DNA of 64,000 bases from the NCBI GenBank assembly GCA_933207985.1, contig OW240917.1, positions 120,907,440 to 120,971,439 of the forward strand. The letters are read 5' to 3'. The translations under genes were made by a program, and so were the position numbers. Under the pieces are notes generated by a model. It saw only the letters and a list, made by a program, of their open reading frames with translations, had not been told where the DNA came from and did not search any database. Source of the stretch: Pelobates cultripes (Eukaryota > Chordata > Amphibia > Anura > Pelobatidae). How positions within the stretch are numbered: position 1 is the first letter of the stretch; each line of letters starts with the position of its first letter. This document shows, in pieces, positions 53,295 to 64,000 of the stretch.

Positions 53295-54029
53295 ACAATA
53301 AATAGCCTGCTGTTCTATTCTGCAGCAACTGCTACAATTGTACTTTTTCAATTGGTGCATACACTAACTGCATCAATTGCTCAACCTTTATTAGAACAAA
53401 AAATACTTTCATTCATAAACCCCACTGCATGAACCCTATCTTGGTATCAATTACAAACATTTCCCCATCAGCAATTTGTGCATCATGTACGTTCATATTA
53501 AAGTTTAGTTTGACATTCTGCAAAGACCTCCTTCCTTGGAACATGAAAAAATTTGTATGTAAATAAAATACTAAAAATCCAAATGCTTTGTGAGCATATG
53601 TTTTCAATCACAGAGAGACATTACTCCCCCAGAGGAAATGGAAACAGTGTGTTTGCTAGGTTTGCTGGTGTATAAAACTCCTGATGGAGCTGTGGCAAGG
53701 CTTTGATATGACCCAGATAAAATATGAGTGGTAGTTCAAGGCTGGAGGAGAATGCTTGGGAGGTTTGGCATACAATGAAATAATTAGACAGGGTGAACAT
53801 TAGAGTTCCAAATGGAAATTAAACATGAACCAATTCTGCAAAACAGGTGTTGGTCATCAAAAGTAGATGAGTGTTCTCATATGTAAACTTTGTTTATAAT
53901 TCATTAATAGAATTAATTGTTTTACCAACATATTTATAATGTATAATGCTTGGTAAATACAGCAGCACACCAATAAAAAAAATGATTGTTTAGGTTTGTT
54001 TTTATATTTATTGTTTTTACACAAAAAAC
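53295..54029. other. Non-coding stretch, nothing recognised
   Basis: AT-rich spacer. No feature is supported. Confidence 0.45.
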
Positions 54030-54770
54030 CCAAGACCAGGATCCAGCTTCCAGTGGGTAGACCTCTCCTAGTCCAGAGAGAAGAGCAGGTTGCTCTTACA
54101 AGAGCAAGTGATTATAACCCAGGGGAGTCTAGTGATATAGCAATCCCTACAGTAGATACAGCTGTCCCCTCCCCCCCCGCCCCTTGGAGATAATTGAGTC
54201 AGGCACTGTATTAAACTCAATTATCTCCAGGCACAGAAAACATACAATTTAACAACATCCTGAAAGTACCCCTAAAACACATTGAAACCCTACAAAAGTC
54301 ATAGCCCTGATCTGGGGGACCAACATATCCAAAAATCACCGAGATCGGTTCAGGGGTTCGGGATTTCCATGGAGGTCATATTTTGACTGACCGCACACGA
54401 AGCTCCTGCCCAAAAGAGTTAAATGAAATCAAGCTGTGCAGTTGGTCTCTTTCGGTAGTTCACAATACATCAGAAATACGAATGCAACCAGTTCGTATGT
54501 ACACTGAGTCTGGGTCTCTTGTTCAGGATTATGTTTCCACCGAATGCCACTCTTCTCAAGTGAATCCAGTCGAACATACAAAGAGATGGAAGTCCCAGCG
54601 GTGTTCGCGCTGACGAGTGTCCGATTATAGTTCCATGCACTCGACAACCAAACACAGCGGTAGATGGCCGCTGTCATGTGTTTGCACATAATGACGACGA
54701 CCACCCAGCCGATCACCCATTAAGTTGCAGTTTAGAGGTGTTAATAGGGGTAATAAGCTGCACACTCAAC
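54030..54770 (-). mobile_element. LTR fragment related to the 34297 and 622 LTRs
   Basis: On the minus strand the order of words is the same as in the solo LTR at 34297: a GCGAACACCGCTGGGACTT segment (about 54590-54610, compare GCACGAACACCACTGAAG at 34612), TGGCATTCGGTGG, CCGAAAGAG, CCATGGAAATCC and AATTATCTCC...(54190-54235). The termini are not defined and similarity is partial. It abuts the 3' end of the CR1 LINE. Confidence 0.45.
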
Positions 54771-54772
54771 TT

Positions 54773-56410
54773 ACCAGTTACATAGTTACATAGCTGAAAA
54801 GAGACTTGCGTCCATCAAGTTCAGCCTTCCTCACATTTGTTTTTTGATGTTGATTCAAAAAAAGGCAAAAGAAAACCAGTTTGAAGCACTTCCAATTTTG
54901 CAACAAATTAGATTAATCCTTGGATCAAGAAGCTATTACACCCTATATTGAAAAATTATATCCTTGAATATTCTGTTGTTGCAAGTATGCATCTAGTTGC
55001 TGTTTGAACATCTGTATGGACTCTGATAAAACCACTTCTTTAGGCAGAGAATTCCACATCCTTATTGTTCTACAGTAAAAAAAACCTTTTCATTGCCTTA
55101 GAATTAATCTTCTTTCTTCCAGTCTAAACGCATGACCTTTGTCCTATGTAAAGCCCGGTTTGTGAATAAATTTCCACACAATGGTTTGTATTGGCCCCGG
55201 ATATATTTGTATAATGTTATCATATCCCATCTGAGGCGATGTTTATCTAAACTAAAGAGGTCTTAATTTGTTAACCTTTCTTCATAGCTCATATGTTCCA
55301 TTCCTTTTATTAAGTTTGTAGCCCGCCTCTGCACTTTTTCTATTGCCATAATGTCCTTCTTTAGAACAGGTGCCCAAAATTGCACAGCATATTCAATATG
55401 TGGTCTAACCAGTGATTTATAAAGAGGCAAAATGATATTCTCATCCCGAGAATAAATGTCCTTTTTCATGCAGGACAATACCTTACTGGCTTTAGCCACT
55501 GCTGATTGACATTGCACATTGTTGCATAGTTGAATAGTTTGTTATCTGTAACAATTCCCAAGTCCTTTTGTCTAATTCGCTTCCATTAAGGATATACGTT
55601 GTGTTGAAGTTCATAAATTTGAACTTTTCAACATTAAATTTCATCTGCCATTTGAGTGCCCAGTCCCCCAGTCTATCTAAATCCCTCTGCAGCAAAGTAA
55701 TATCTTGCTCACATTGTATTACTTTACAGAGTTTTGTGTCATCTGCAATCACTGAAAGATGACTTTCAATGCTTTTTTTCAAGCTCATTTATAAACATGT
55801 TAAATAGAAGGGGTCCCAGAACAGAACCATGAGGGACACCACTTGCCACCACTGTCCAGCTTGAAAATTTACCATTAATGACAACTCTTTGTACTCTATT
55901 TTTAAGCCAATGTTCTACCTAAGTACAAGAATTTTCATCTAGACTGATTTCTTTGAGTTTGAACACTAATCTATTTTGTGGAACAAATGCCTTTGCAAAA
56001 TCCAAATAGATCACATCCACTTCAACACCCTGATCTATACTTCTACTTACAGCTTCGTAGAATGCAATCAAGTTAGTTTGATATGACCTGTGCTTCATAA
56101 AACCATGCTGAATTTTGCTGATAACCTTGTTCTTCTCAATGAATTCTTGAATATTATCCTTTAATAACCTTTCAAATACTTTTCCAGCCACAGAAGTTAA
56201 GCTCACAGGTCTATAATTTCCAGGCAAGGATTTTGAACCCTTTTTGAATATAGGAACCACATCTGCTTTCCTCCAAACCTCCAGAACACTTCCTGAAAGA
56301 AACAAATCTTGAAAGATTAAAAACAGAGGTTCACTTATTTCTACACTTAGTTCCTTAAGTACTCGTGGATGAATACAGTCAGGCCCTGGAGCTTTGTTTA
56401 TATTAACTTT
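54773..56410 (-). mobile_element. CR1-type LINE, 5'-truncated
   Basis: A minus-strand copy ending at its 3' side in ATAGTTACATAGCTGAAAAG (54785-54804), the usual short-repeat tail of frog CR1-like elements. It carries the C-terminal RT region (see the pseudogene). The 5' truncation lies near 56410, where LTR-like sequence begins. A second tail copy is at 14930-15290. Confidence 0.85.
55263..56400 (-). pseudogene. CR1 reverse transcriptase pseudogene
   Basis: Motifs follow the CR1 order: WRKADVVPIFKKGSKSLPGN and YRPVSLTSVAGKVFERL (about 56160-56280), IQHGFMKHRSYQTNL, VIYLDFAKAF (about 55990-56010), GVPHGSVLGPLLFNMFIN (about 55790-55840), the catalytic region IADDTKLC (about 55725-55750; the residue before ADD is Ile where Phe or Tyr is usual), and the C-terminal LGDWALKWQMKFNVEK and PLYKSLVRPHIEYAVQFWAP (about 55370-55430). 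Breaks include a stop and frameshift after VPQNRLVFKLKE (about 55919), stops around 55780-55795, and frameshifts near 55500 and 55265. The copy is inactive. Confidence 0.88.
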
Positions 56411-56419
56411 CTTTAGCTA

Positions 56420-56590
56420 TAGCATCTTATGTACCGAACCTGGTGATTTAAAAGTCACGAACAGAGCCTTTTAACAGTCCTGAACCTGGGGCCATAGTCC
56501 TGAGGCAAGAGGCTGGCCAGCAGGCCCCTTCAAGAGCCTGTGGCGAGGTTACTTTTGCCACAGTGAGTGTAACGTGTAACATGTTCACAT
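56420..56590 (-). repeat. LTR fragment, same family as 622-1670
   Basis: GGGGCCATAGTCCTGAGGCA...GAGCCTGTGGCGAGGTTACTTTTGCCACAG (56496-56563) corresponds to GGTCCATAGTCCAAAGGCAA...GTGGCGAGGCCGGTTTCGCCACAG at 1519-1593. Only a short piece is kept. Confidence 0.65.
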
Positions 56591-57000
56591 CACTAGTATA
56601 TCTTCAAATTCTGGTTCTGCCTGTCCTGTACAAATATACAACAAAGGAAATTCCAACACACCTAGGTGTCAAGATCAGGAAGACATATTAGGAATATTTA
56701 CCTTATACGTTATGCATCCAAAACATTTGTAAGGGTAACTATGATTTAGCAGAGCTAAATCCCCATAAACCCTTTTTAAACAATTCAATACCCTCTGTCA
56801 ATTTAGCATTTGTGAAAAGGTTTAGCGTAATTAGGCAACAAAAAAATATCATTAGCCTGAGAAATATTCTGGACGCAAAACAGTGAAACCTCAATAATAT
56901 AACATCGCATACTAAGCTTTGGGTGTTAGGGTGTAACCTGGTGTTAAAGACTTGAAAAGCCACTAAAAAAAGTCACAGTGATTAAAATGCTTGGAGTATA
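56591..57000. other. Non-coding stretch, nothing recognised
   Basis: No supported feature. Confidence 0.4.
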
Positions 57001-57370
57001 CCTGGGTTGGGTTGAATGTTGCCTTCCAGTGAGTAGCAATAAACAGGATCACTGACATTGAGTGATCCTGTTTAGTTTAATAGCCCCCACTCGTGTGGGG
57101 ACATGATTTCCCCCACCGTTAATTATTTTAATATGTTCCCCACCATGGGCTGCTCACTGTTTAGTAAACTAAACATGCAATGCCGCAAGTAGGGGCAGGA
57201 GGGAGATTTCAATCTCCCCTATTTACTTACAGTAATTTTTACTTTGTATTAGTAAAGTTTTCTCAAAGACCAATTTTGGTCTTTCAGCTTTACGTAGATA
57301 GCTCCCCAATAATGTGGGAATTAGGGAGCTATCTACTAAGCAGCTGCAAGATGCAGTCGCTGCACTGACC
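57001..57370. repeat. Dispersed repeat shared with 16815-17000 (opposite orientation)
   Basis: Contains a short hairpin AACAGGATCACTGACATTGA / GTGATCCTGTT (57048-57072), then CTGCTCACTGTTTAGTAAAC, GACCAATTTTGGTCTTTCAG and GGGAGCTATCTACTAAGCAG. The last two words recur inverted at about 16850-16915. The family is unknown. Confidence 0.5.
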
Positions 57371-58960
57371 GGATTGGAATAGTACTCATTCTGAACAAAC
57401 TGTACTCATTCTGTTAGGATGAAATTTGGTTATTTTGACGGTGCCTTTTCTTTATGACAGGATGTTCGAACAGCGAATAAAGTAATGTGAGAATAAGAAA
57501 GCAAAGGGTGAATATTGTGGGAAAATTCCTTTGACCACAGGAAATGGAGCAGACTTAAGCTCCTCCTTTGTTCAAAGAAGTTCAAGTGTGGGAAAAATAC
57601 ATAAAACAAAGTAGTCGTATTGTGTTTTAAAGTAAACTAGATCAGAAAGGGAAAAAAAAAGAACAGATTCTGAGAGAGGAATCAATAGGAGAAAGGTAAG
57701 TTCAGCATGACAGTCTCGCTTTAATCTCTGACAGTTGTCAAGATAGAGTATGGTTGTAGTATGCAGAACGTAAGTCCAACCTAACAAAAAAAGGGTAAAG
57801 AAAGGAAAGTAGTGTATTGTCATTTCATAGAGGTAGCTGGATTTAACACAATTCCAGGACAGGCCAAATAAAGAGGTTCAATAAACAAGCCAAGTTCAAG
57901 GAATATAGAGAAATTGGGAAAAGCAGACCGGAGGTCAGGCAAGCATAAAAAGTGTTGTGAGTGTTGTGTCCACATTAGACATCATGCCAGAAAGGTACAG
58001 CATCAAGTTGTATGGTGACGCATTGAAGGAAAAAAATCCACAGGTACCATGACAGCAGTGTAACTCTGCTCCACTAACTGCAACAATTTGGGGCACATCC
58101 CCTTTTGGGGGTGACCATCACATTTTGTTGCTTGCTGGACCTCTATAAGAAAAGCGAACATAAGTAAAGACCACACATGATCCTACATTCTACTTTACTG
58201 TGCAGATATAAATTCAAACAATAGTTAAGATTATAAGCCTCACATTTTTCTCTTTTTCACAAGCAAAGGTTTAACAAAAAGGTCATAATAGCTGATAATG
58301 TATTATAAATTTTCACTCAAATGCTAAGCTCATACTCCTATTAGAATGATGGGATCAAATAGTGCACTATAAAAGATAAATAGTAAAACAAACACAAAAA
58401 GAAAGGTTTAAAATAGGTAAGCCAATTAAAGGACTCCCTCTTATTACTCTCTGTTATTATTAGAGTTATGTGAAACATTCGGAGTGGAATTTAAGTTATT
58501 TAAACCTGTGATGGAAGGCATTTTGGAAACCTTAGATTTAAATCCAACACAGAGTACAGTACCCCCCTCCACATAAAATGTTTAATCCCTTGAAGAATCT
58601 TAAATAAATTGGTGTAAAGAGAAGATTTCGAACAAAGGTCATGTTTTTTTCCAACATTTTTTCTCATGATTAGTCTGCAAATTCATACAAACCATGCACT
58701 TAATGTAATTAGTGTGTATTCTTCCTCAATCACGTAAAATGTAACTATAAACTGATCTTTGCTATGTACAATTTTTTTTTTAAAATGAGAAGTTAGAAGA
58801 AGATAGTCATCCAGGGGCAAAGAACTGTCTCAAAGTGGACTTGTCATGAAAATATTTACAGATGACAGGACTGCCTAAAGGACTATCCCATGAACCAGAA
58901 CAACTTTATCGGAATTACATTTTTATGGTGCAGGAAGTCACGGGCGTTGGCTTACCTCAA
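57371..58960. other. Non-coding stretch, nothing recognised
   Basis: AT-rich sequence. No exon, transposon end or RNA gene is supported. Confidence 0.5.
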
Positions 58961-59252
58961 GGGATTAAAGCGTTATTGAACATTTTAACTCCAAAATCTT
59001 TAATCTGGGCCCCTGCCCCTTCACTTCTAGTTCAAGGCTCGGACCTGGTGCCACTGTACTTTTTTCACTCCTTTTTATTAATGTGGAGCTACTAAGAGCC
59101 TGAGAGCATCTTTATGATTCTTTGATTCCTGAAGCCTTGGACTGGAATGGAAGTGAAAGAGCACCCCTTGTAGTAATTCAGCAAACAAGCTATCCTTCCC
59201 CATGACAACTTCATTCCAATTAAGGTGTTATGGTGCCCAGGGTGTCCCTTTA
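58961..59252. repeat. Degenerate MITE fragment (CACTATAG design)
   Basis: The right end, ATTAAGGTGTTATGGTGCCCAGGGTGTCCCTTTAA, matches in layout the AAGTGGTCTGGGTGCCTATAGTGGTCCTTTAA end of the MITE at 35783. The left part contains GGGATTAAAGCG (58960-58971). No coding. Confidence 0.45.
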
Positions 59253-61640
59253 ATTTAGAAATAGAGAACAATTGTATGTGCTCATAGCCGAGGTAAAATG
59301 CAACCATATTTGCATTTTAATCATCAATAAATGGATACATGTACTTTATCTATAATGGTGTATGATGTATTTATTCTCTGATTTAAAAGGTAACTGCAGA
59401 AAATTCAGTACAACAAAAGGATAATTTTGCTTTCAACTATTATTACAACTAATATTACAAAAAAATATTTAAAAACCTCCAAGAATAGATAAAAACAAGT
59501 TTAAATAATTATACCCCAATAAAAAACAGTTTTATTAATTTAACAATTTGTATATAGTGCTAATATTTTATATTAGTGCTTTCATTGAAAGCCAACTTTA
59601 ATAATAAACATGGAAATATTTAACATCATTTTCATTAATCCACGTTGCCACCATAGTCACGGCTGCAGTGGGTTTCCTGGGGTGCAGACTCATATTTAAT
59701 TTTCTTTTGCAATGTCTATGTCTCCCTGTTCACTGAGGCAGTACTCCAGAACTTAGTCAGGACATCTGTAAATTGACTTTGGCACCTAAGTGAAATCTCC
59801 TGATAAGGATGGTTGCCCGTGTCTATTCTCAGAGGTAATCAGTGTGTGGCGAAGCTGTGATTGGGGGTAGACGTGACAGAGATAACTAATCACACACCTC
59901 TGCTTTAAGATGCAGACTGGCAGCAGTGTTATTAGTTCTGAGCAGACATGGACTGCAAGCACCTTTGCTGGTAGCAATATGTACCCCAGATGCTGTCATG
60001 TATACTCTTTTTCTACAGACAGCAAGAAATTAGTCTATATAGGAAGCATAGCAAAAAGGTGGTATAAATGACAAAATTGTCGCAAATAGTGAAAAATTAA
60101 CATTGTATCTCTCCGTTTTAAAGAATAATAATAATACATATTATTGGAAATTAAGTAGTAAACTTTAGCCTGTCGGTTTATTGATCATACTCTCATACTG
60201 TCCCCCCCAGATAACAGATAATGGATTCTGTGTTAGAAGAAATACCTTTAGTATTTAGTAACAGGATCCTTCAGCTTTCTTTATACATGTACCGTGGGTC
60301 AGACAGTGTTAGAAAACCAACAGTCTCTATGATCTTTTTTAAAACATATGTTTTATTACAAAGAAAATAAGTATTGTTGTATTCAAATAGTTTTGAGGTG
60401 ACAATTGACCTCTAGGTATCATGAGACGTATTTAACAAACCAGAATGGAATGCAGGTCACCCATTTTGTCAACAATGTGTTGATTGTAAAAAGTAATTAA
60501 TGCCAAATAGATTTCACACTATAATGTATTATGAATATAATGTGGCCAAACAATAATTATGCTCTTTGTCTATGACACGACGTCACAGACAAGGTAAGTA
60601 CCTGCATTCACTTTATTTCCTTTAGGTAGAGAATGCAGTAATACAGATGCCAAATTATTTCTAAAGATGAGAAATTACTCCTCCAGTCTGAATAGCAATC
60701 TTAAACCAAAGAACGGACAATTACCTCAATTATGTTCAAACTGGGATGAGAAGCTCTGGTAACTAAACTTTGAATTTGTTTAATGGAAGTGCAAAATGCA
60801 GCAAATACTATACACTTCCAATCGATAATTTGTATTTGCCATCTGTAAATTGAACTGGTGCTGTCCTGCATAAAAATGTTATGTGATCTACACACAAGTA
60901 CTAAATATCCCAAGTATACTAACGTTACAACTTATCTATGCAAGTGGAAGCCTCTAACATTCCACAGATGTTCTTGTCCTCCTGCTCTCTTAGAAGTTAT
61001 TCCAAATTCATTACTGTTTGCATAATACATCTCAATTGTGCAGTGTTCTGAATCCATGCAGGATAATTATGCTGATACTACTTGTTTCATCTGTAGCCAG
61101 TTTTTAAACATGCATGCTACTCTTCTGTTTGGCTTCAATACAGCAGCTCTCCTGCACGCATTCCTAAACACCACTACCGATACACCTCCATAGTACACAC
61201 TGGAATTTCCATACACAGCAAGAGACATATAGATAGAAGCAGTCCAAGCAAACACAAAATAAGTGGTACATATACAAAAGTATCATACACCATATCTCTT
61301 ATGTGACAGTTTCTCTGATACACCTTCTGACACAAAGACACGTTGCTCATTGTACTTCAAAATTGACTTCTTTAAAAATATGGTATCTAGAACCAGAGAT
61401 CATATCCTTAAGTTGATTGAATAATTTTTTTAACTGACTTTCATAAGAATGTTTTAAACCATAATATTTCACTTGAAAGAATGCCTAATCCGTCATATGT
61501 ATTGGGTCTCTACTTTTTAGCAGCTGCCAATTTAGATCTCTGATCACTATAGGAGTAGCAAGAGGTCCAATTAAAGGCAGTGTTAAAGAGGACCCACTTT
61601 CTCTGTGTCTAAAGAACTGATATGGTTAAAAAAATTATTT
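59253..61640. other. Non-coding stretch, nothing recognised
   Basis: A donor-like ACAAG/GTAAGTA at 60588-60597 on the plus strand is not preceded by a recognisable exon. No other feature is supported. Confidence 0.45.
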
Positions 61641-61642
61641 TA

Positions 61643-61970
61643 AAGGACATTTTAGACACTAATTCATCTGAATGAAATCGTTTTGGTGCTTTACAGACAG
61701 TGTAAAACATCTGTAGAATACCAAGCTCTTTTGTCTGTGCCCAGGGACCGTTATCATAATGTCAGCATTAATTACATGTTATTTAAGGACTCTTCAGGGT
61801 ACCATAATGATGAAGATCTCAAAAAAGTGTTTATAATGTCTGAGATCCTGGGCACCATCTTACCTTAAGGTTGAAACCCGTTCACCTGGCCCTTCTGTCT
61901 CTTCCTTTGTCCCTGGATTCAACACTGACGCTTTCTGTCAAAGACTTACTTACTTTATAGAAAGGTAAGT
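61643..61970. repeat. Degenerate MITE fragment
   Basis: TTAAAGGACATTTTAGACACTAATTCATCTGAATGAAATCGTTTTGGTGC has the end-plus-hairpin design of the CACTATAG MITEs. The right limit is unclear. Confidence 0.4.
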
Positions 61971-62301
61971 ATTTCGAGTAGTAAATGGAATTAAAATATT
62001 TAGGAGGCTTCTATATCATGGTGTTGTGAAGAAGTTGGCATGGTGCAAAGAGCACATCTTTAACACCTCCGCATTTTCATTGTCACATTTTTATCCACAA
62101 AAAAAAAAAAAAAGAAGGAATGGGAGGAAACCAAAAACAAGGGACAACTTCCAACTTCACGCTTTATTCTTCAGTGCCCATGGTACAAAGTAACAAAAGC
62201 AAATGATGCCTGTTAAATACTAGGGAAGGTGGGATTGTAAATATGTATGTATAAGGAAATAAGGAGATCTAATTATCTTCAAAAGTGTATCATGCACTAG
62301 G

Positions 62302-62432
62302 GCAGGAATAGGCAACCTCTGGCACTGCAGATGTTTTGGCAAAGCCATGATGCTTTGCTAACAATACGGCTGTAAGAGCATTGTGGGAGATGTAGTCCAC
62401 AACATCTGAAGTGCCAAAGGTTGCCTACCCCT
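62302..62432. mobile_element. Short hAT-like MITE
   Basis: CAGGAATAGGCAACCTCTGG at the left and AGGTTGCCTACCCCTG at the right form inverted ends. The interior is also self-complementary (GGCACTGCAGATGTT / AACATCTGAAGTGCC; ATGATGCTTTGC / GAGCATTGTGGGAGATGTAG). Flanks share CACTA (62294-62298 and 62433-62437), short of a full 8-bp duplication. Confidence 0.7.
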
Positions 62433-63694
62433 GCACTACATGCTACAGGTAACAAAAGAATCTCACTCATGGAACCCTCAGAGGATTCAACTCAAAAGAG
62501 ACCCTGATCTGCAAAGGTCAACTGTTAAAATCTAGGAGAGCAACATGAGCAGGAAGGTAAGCCCCCAAAAGGTGCAATAAGGTGTATACCTCAGTTGTTG
62601 CTAGCACTGCAAAAACCTACCACCAATAATAATACTGCTGTGGGCATCATACAAACAGTAAAGTGATAGACTCTCCGTGAGAGTGCTCGGAGTGTTCATC
62701 TCATCCTCATATGTATGTAAAAACAATAAAACCCAAACTCCGGGCAAACTAAAGTCTTGTATACATCAAGTTTACAAAACTAGCTTTGAAGAAATTGTAT
62801 ACAAAGTATTAAGATGGTATAGCTTTTTGTCCTACTCGGTACCTGAGAGAATTAAAATGTTTAAATGTGGTTTAGCTAGTATTATACTAAGAAACGTTTC
62901 CTGTTTGTAGGTAATCACAATCACTGAATAGGTCATTATTAAAGTGTAGGAATGGCATCTGTATGATTCGTTAAGGAGCCCGCGGAGGATAATCTTGATC
63001 GTAACAGTCCTTGGCTCTTTTCAGTGAAGTAACAACTTCTGTTTCACATAACAAGAGCATTCTGTCTGCAAGCATGCAGCAACAATCGGTCCCTGAGATA
63101 TTGTCACTAGCAGAGATAAAGAGAGGTTCACCTTACCAGACTACAACAATAGCCCATTCTCTAGTCTAAAGTGTACACTGTAGGATGCTAATGGAGGGAG
63201 CTAATGCAAGTTTCAAAGCTTTAGCTTAAGAGAGAAAGGCTCTGCAGCCATTGATGATTTGAAACTCTTGCCACTGATGGAGCTTCATAAGAGCTGTTAA
63301 CGATCCACACAAAATCTTAGACACCAAAATGGGCACAATCGCCTACACAAAGTCTCATGCAGCAGAAATCATTCTAGACTTGCTAATATGCCTTTCAACT
63401 TTCAGTAGTTTTAGAAAGCTAATGGAACCTGGTAGGAAAATATCTCTCATCATATTACCACACCTTTAAATGGTATACAGCTTTACACTTTAATCAGGAA
63501 TATAAAAAGTAAAGCAAAATAAGAAATGTAGTTACACACATTTTTATCATCTCTCCAAGATGTTGCTCATAAAATCTTCACTTAAATATAATCTAAACAT
63601 TAATGAGGCTTCTATTTCATAGCATATAAATATATATATATAATTTTTGCAGAAAAAGTATTTTCAGGGAAAGGGTAGTGTTTACATTACAGCC
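62433..63694. other. Non-coding stretch, nothing recognised
   Basis: No supported exon or element. A short TA run lies at 63629-63642. Confidence 0.45.
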
Positions 63695-64000
63695 TAGGGA
63701 TACCTCCACCGGCCACTCCTCAGATGCTGCTAGAGGTGCTTCCTGGGGCAGTGCTGCACAGTGTGCATCACTGCCATTTAGTGTCTCCACCCTGCATTGA
63801 GACACTAAACTTTCCTCATAGAGATGCATTAATCCAATGCATCTTTATGAGGAGATGCTGATTAGCCATGGTTGTGTTTGGCTTGTGCTGGCTCTGCCCT
63901 GATCTGCCTCATTGACAGTCTCAGCCAATACAATGCTTTGATATGGTAAATCATTGTGATTGGCTTTTGATCAACACGTTTGATAAAATCAGCCAAGCAG
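63695..64000. repeat. MITE fragment running off the window
   Basis: TTCCTCATAGAGATGCATTAATCCAATGCATCTTTATGAGG and CCTCATTGACAGTCTCAGCC are interior words of the same MITE family seen at 19886-20330 (CCCCATAGAGATGCATTGAT). The left terminus is eroded and the right is beyond the window. Confidence 0.5.

Noticed and set aside
60575..60600. Plus-strand exon end at ACAAG/GTAAGTA
   Set aside because: The sequence before it has no acceptor or frame that I can support, and it is opposite in strand to TBCK.
1..64000. CRISPR arrays, operons, riboswitches, bacterial terminators or replication origins
   Set aside because: The sequence is vertebrate intronic-type DNA, and the regular repeats found are microsatellites, minisatellites or transposon ends.

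Overview
The window is vertebrate non-coding DNA packed with mobile elements. An anuran amphibian is the best fit. The evidence is a vertebrate-type exon with splice sites, L1- and CR1-type LINEs, several Tc1/mariner families, TTAA- and hAT-type MITEs, long LTRs and very AT-rich spacers. Nothing prokaryotic is present: no operons, CRISPR arrays or dense coding. The species cannot be named from sequence alone.

Only one host-gene piece is convincing. It is a 176-nt exon on the minus strand (7286-7461) matching the linker and rhodanese-domain start of TBCK, a subunit of the FERRY endosomal complex. If that is right, most or all of the window is TBCK intron, with the 3' end of the gene to the left.

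Layout by region. 1-1670: 5' end of a minus-strand LTR provirus (LTR, primer site, open gag-like frame). 4515-6995: 3' half of a decayed minus-strand L1-like LINE, cut by a 100-N assembly gap. 10005-10380: palindromic hAT MITE. 10440-11133: non-autonomous repeat ending in a near-consensus hammerhead ribozyme. 13174-13991: MITE with a CTCGAG-containing terminal repeat. 14930-15290: CR1 tail. 17000-18730: 5' half of an L1. 20790-22351: almost intact Tc1/mariner transposon. 23379-23798: short retroposed unit. 24293-30695: LTR element with gag but no pol, lying inside a MITE and carrying a solo LTR in its own 3' LTR. 31149-32630: second Tc1 element. 34297-36903: solo LTR beside a third Tc1 copy that is split by a TTAA MITE. 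39245-40080, 41595-41973 and 43627-44386: hAT-type elements with 8-bp target duplications. 44850-46050: minisatellite that repeatedly flips strand. 47112-53124: full-length L1 with a 16-bp target duplication. 54030-56590: LTR pieces around a CR1 LINE. 57000-64000: mostly unrecognised, with MITE fragments.

The elements do not act together as a pathway. Their value is the insertion history: target duplications and nesting give the order of events, and many inactivating lesions can be read directly (CGA-to-TGA and CAA-to-TAA stops, loss of the reverse-transcriptase FADD box, a stop at a transposase catalytic glutamate). The most noteworthy functional candidate is the hammerhead ribozyme at 11090-11133. 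After it come the gag-only LTR element and the Tc1 transposase broken by one nonsense codon.
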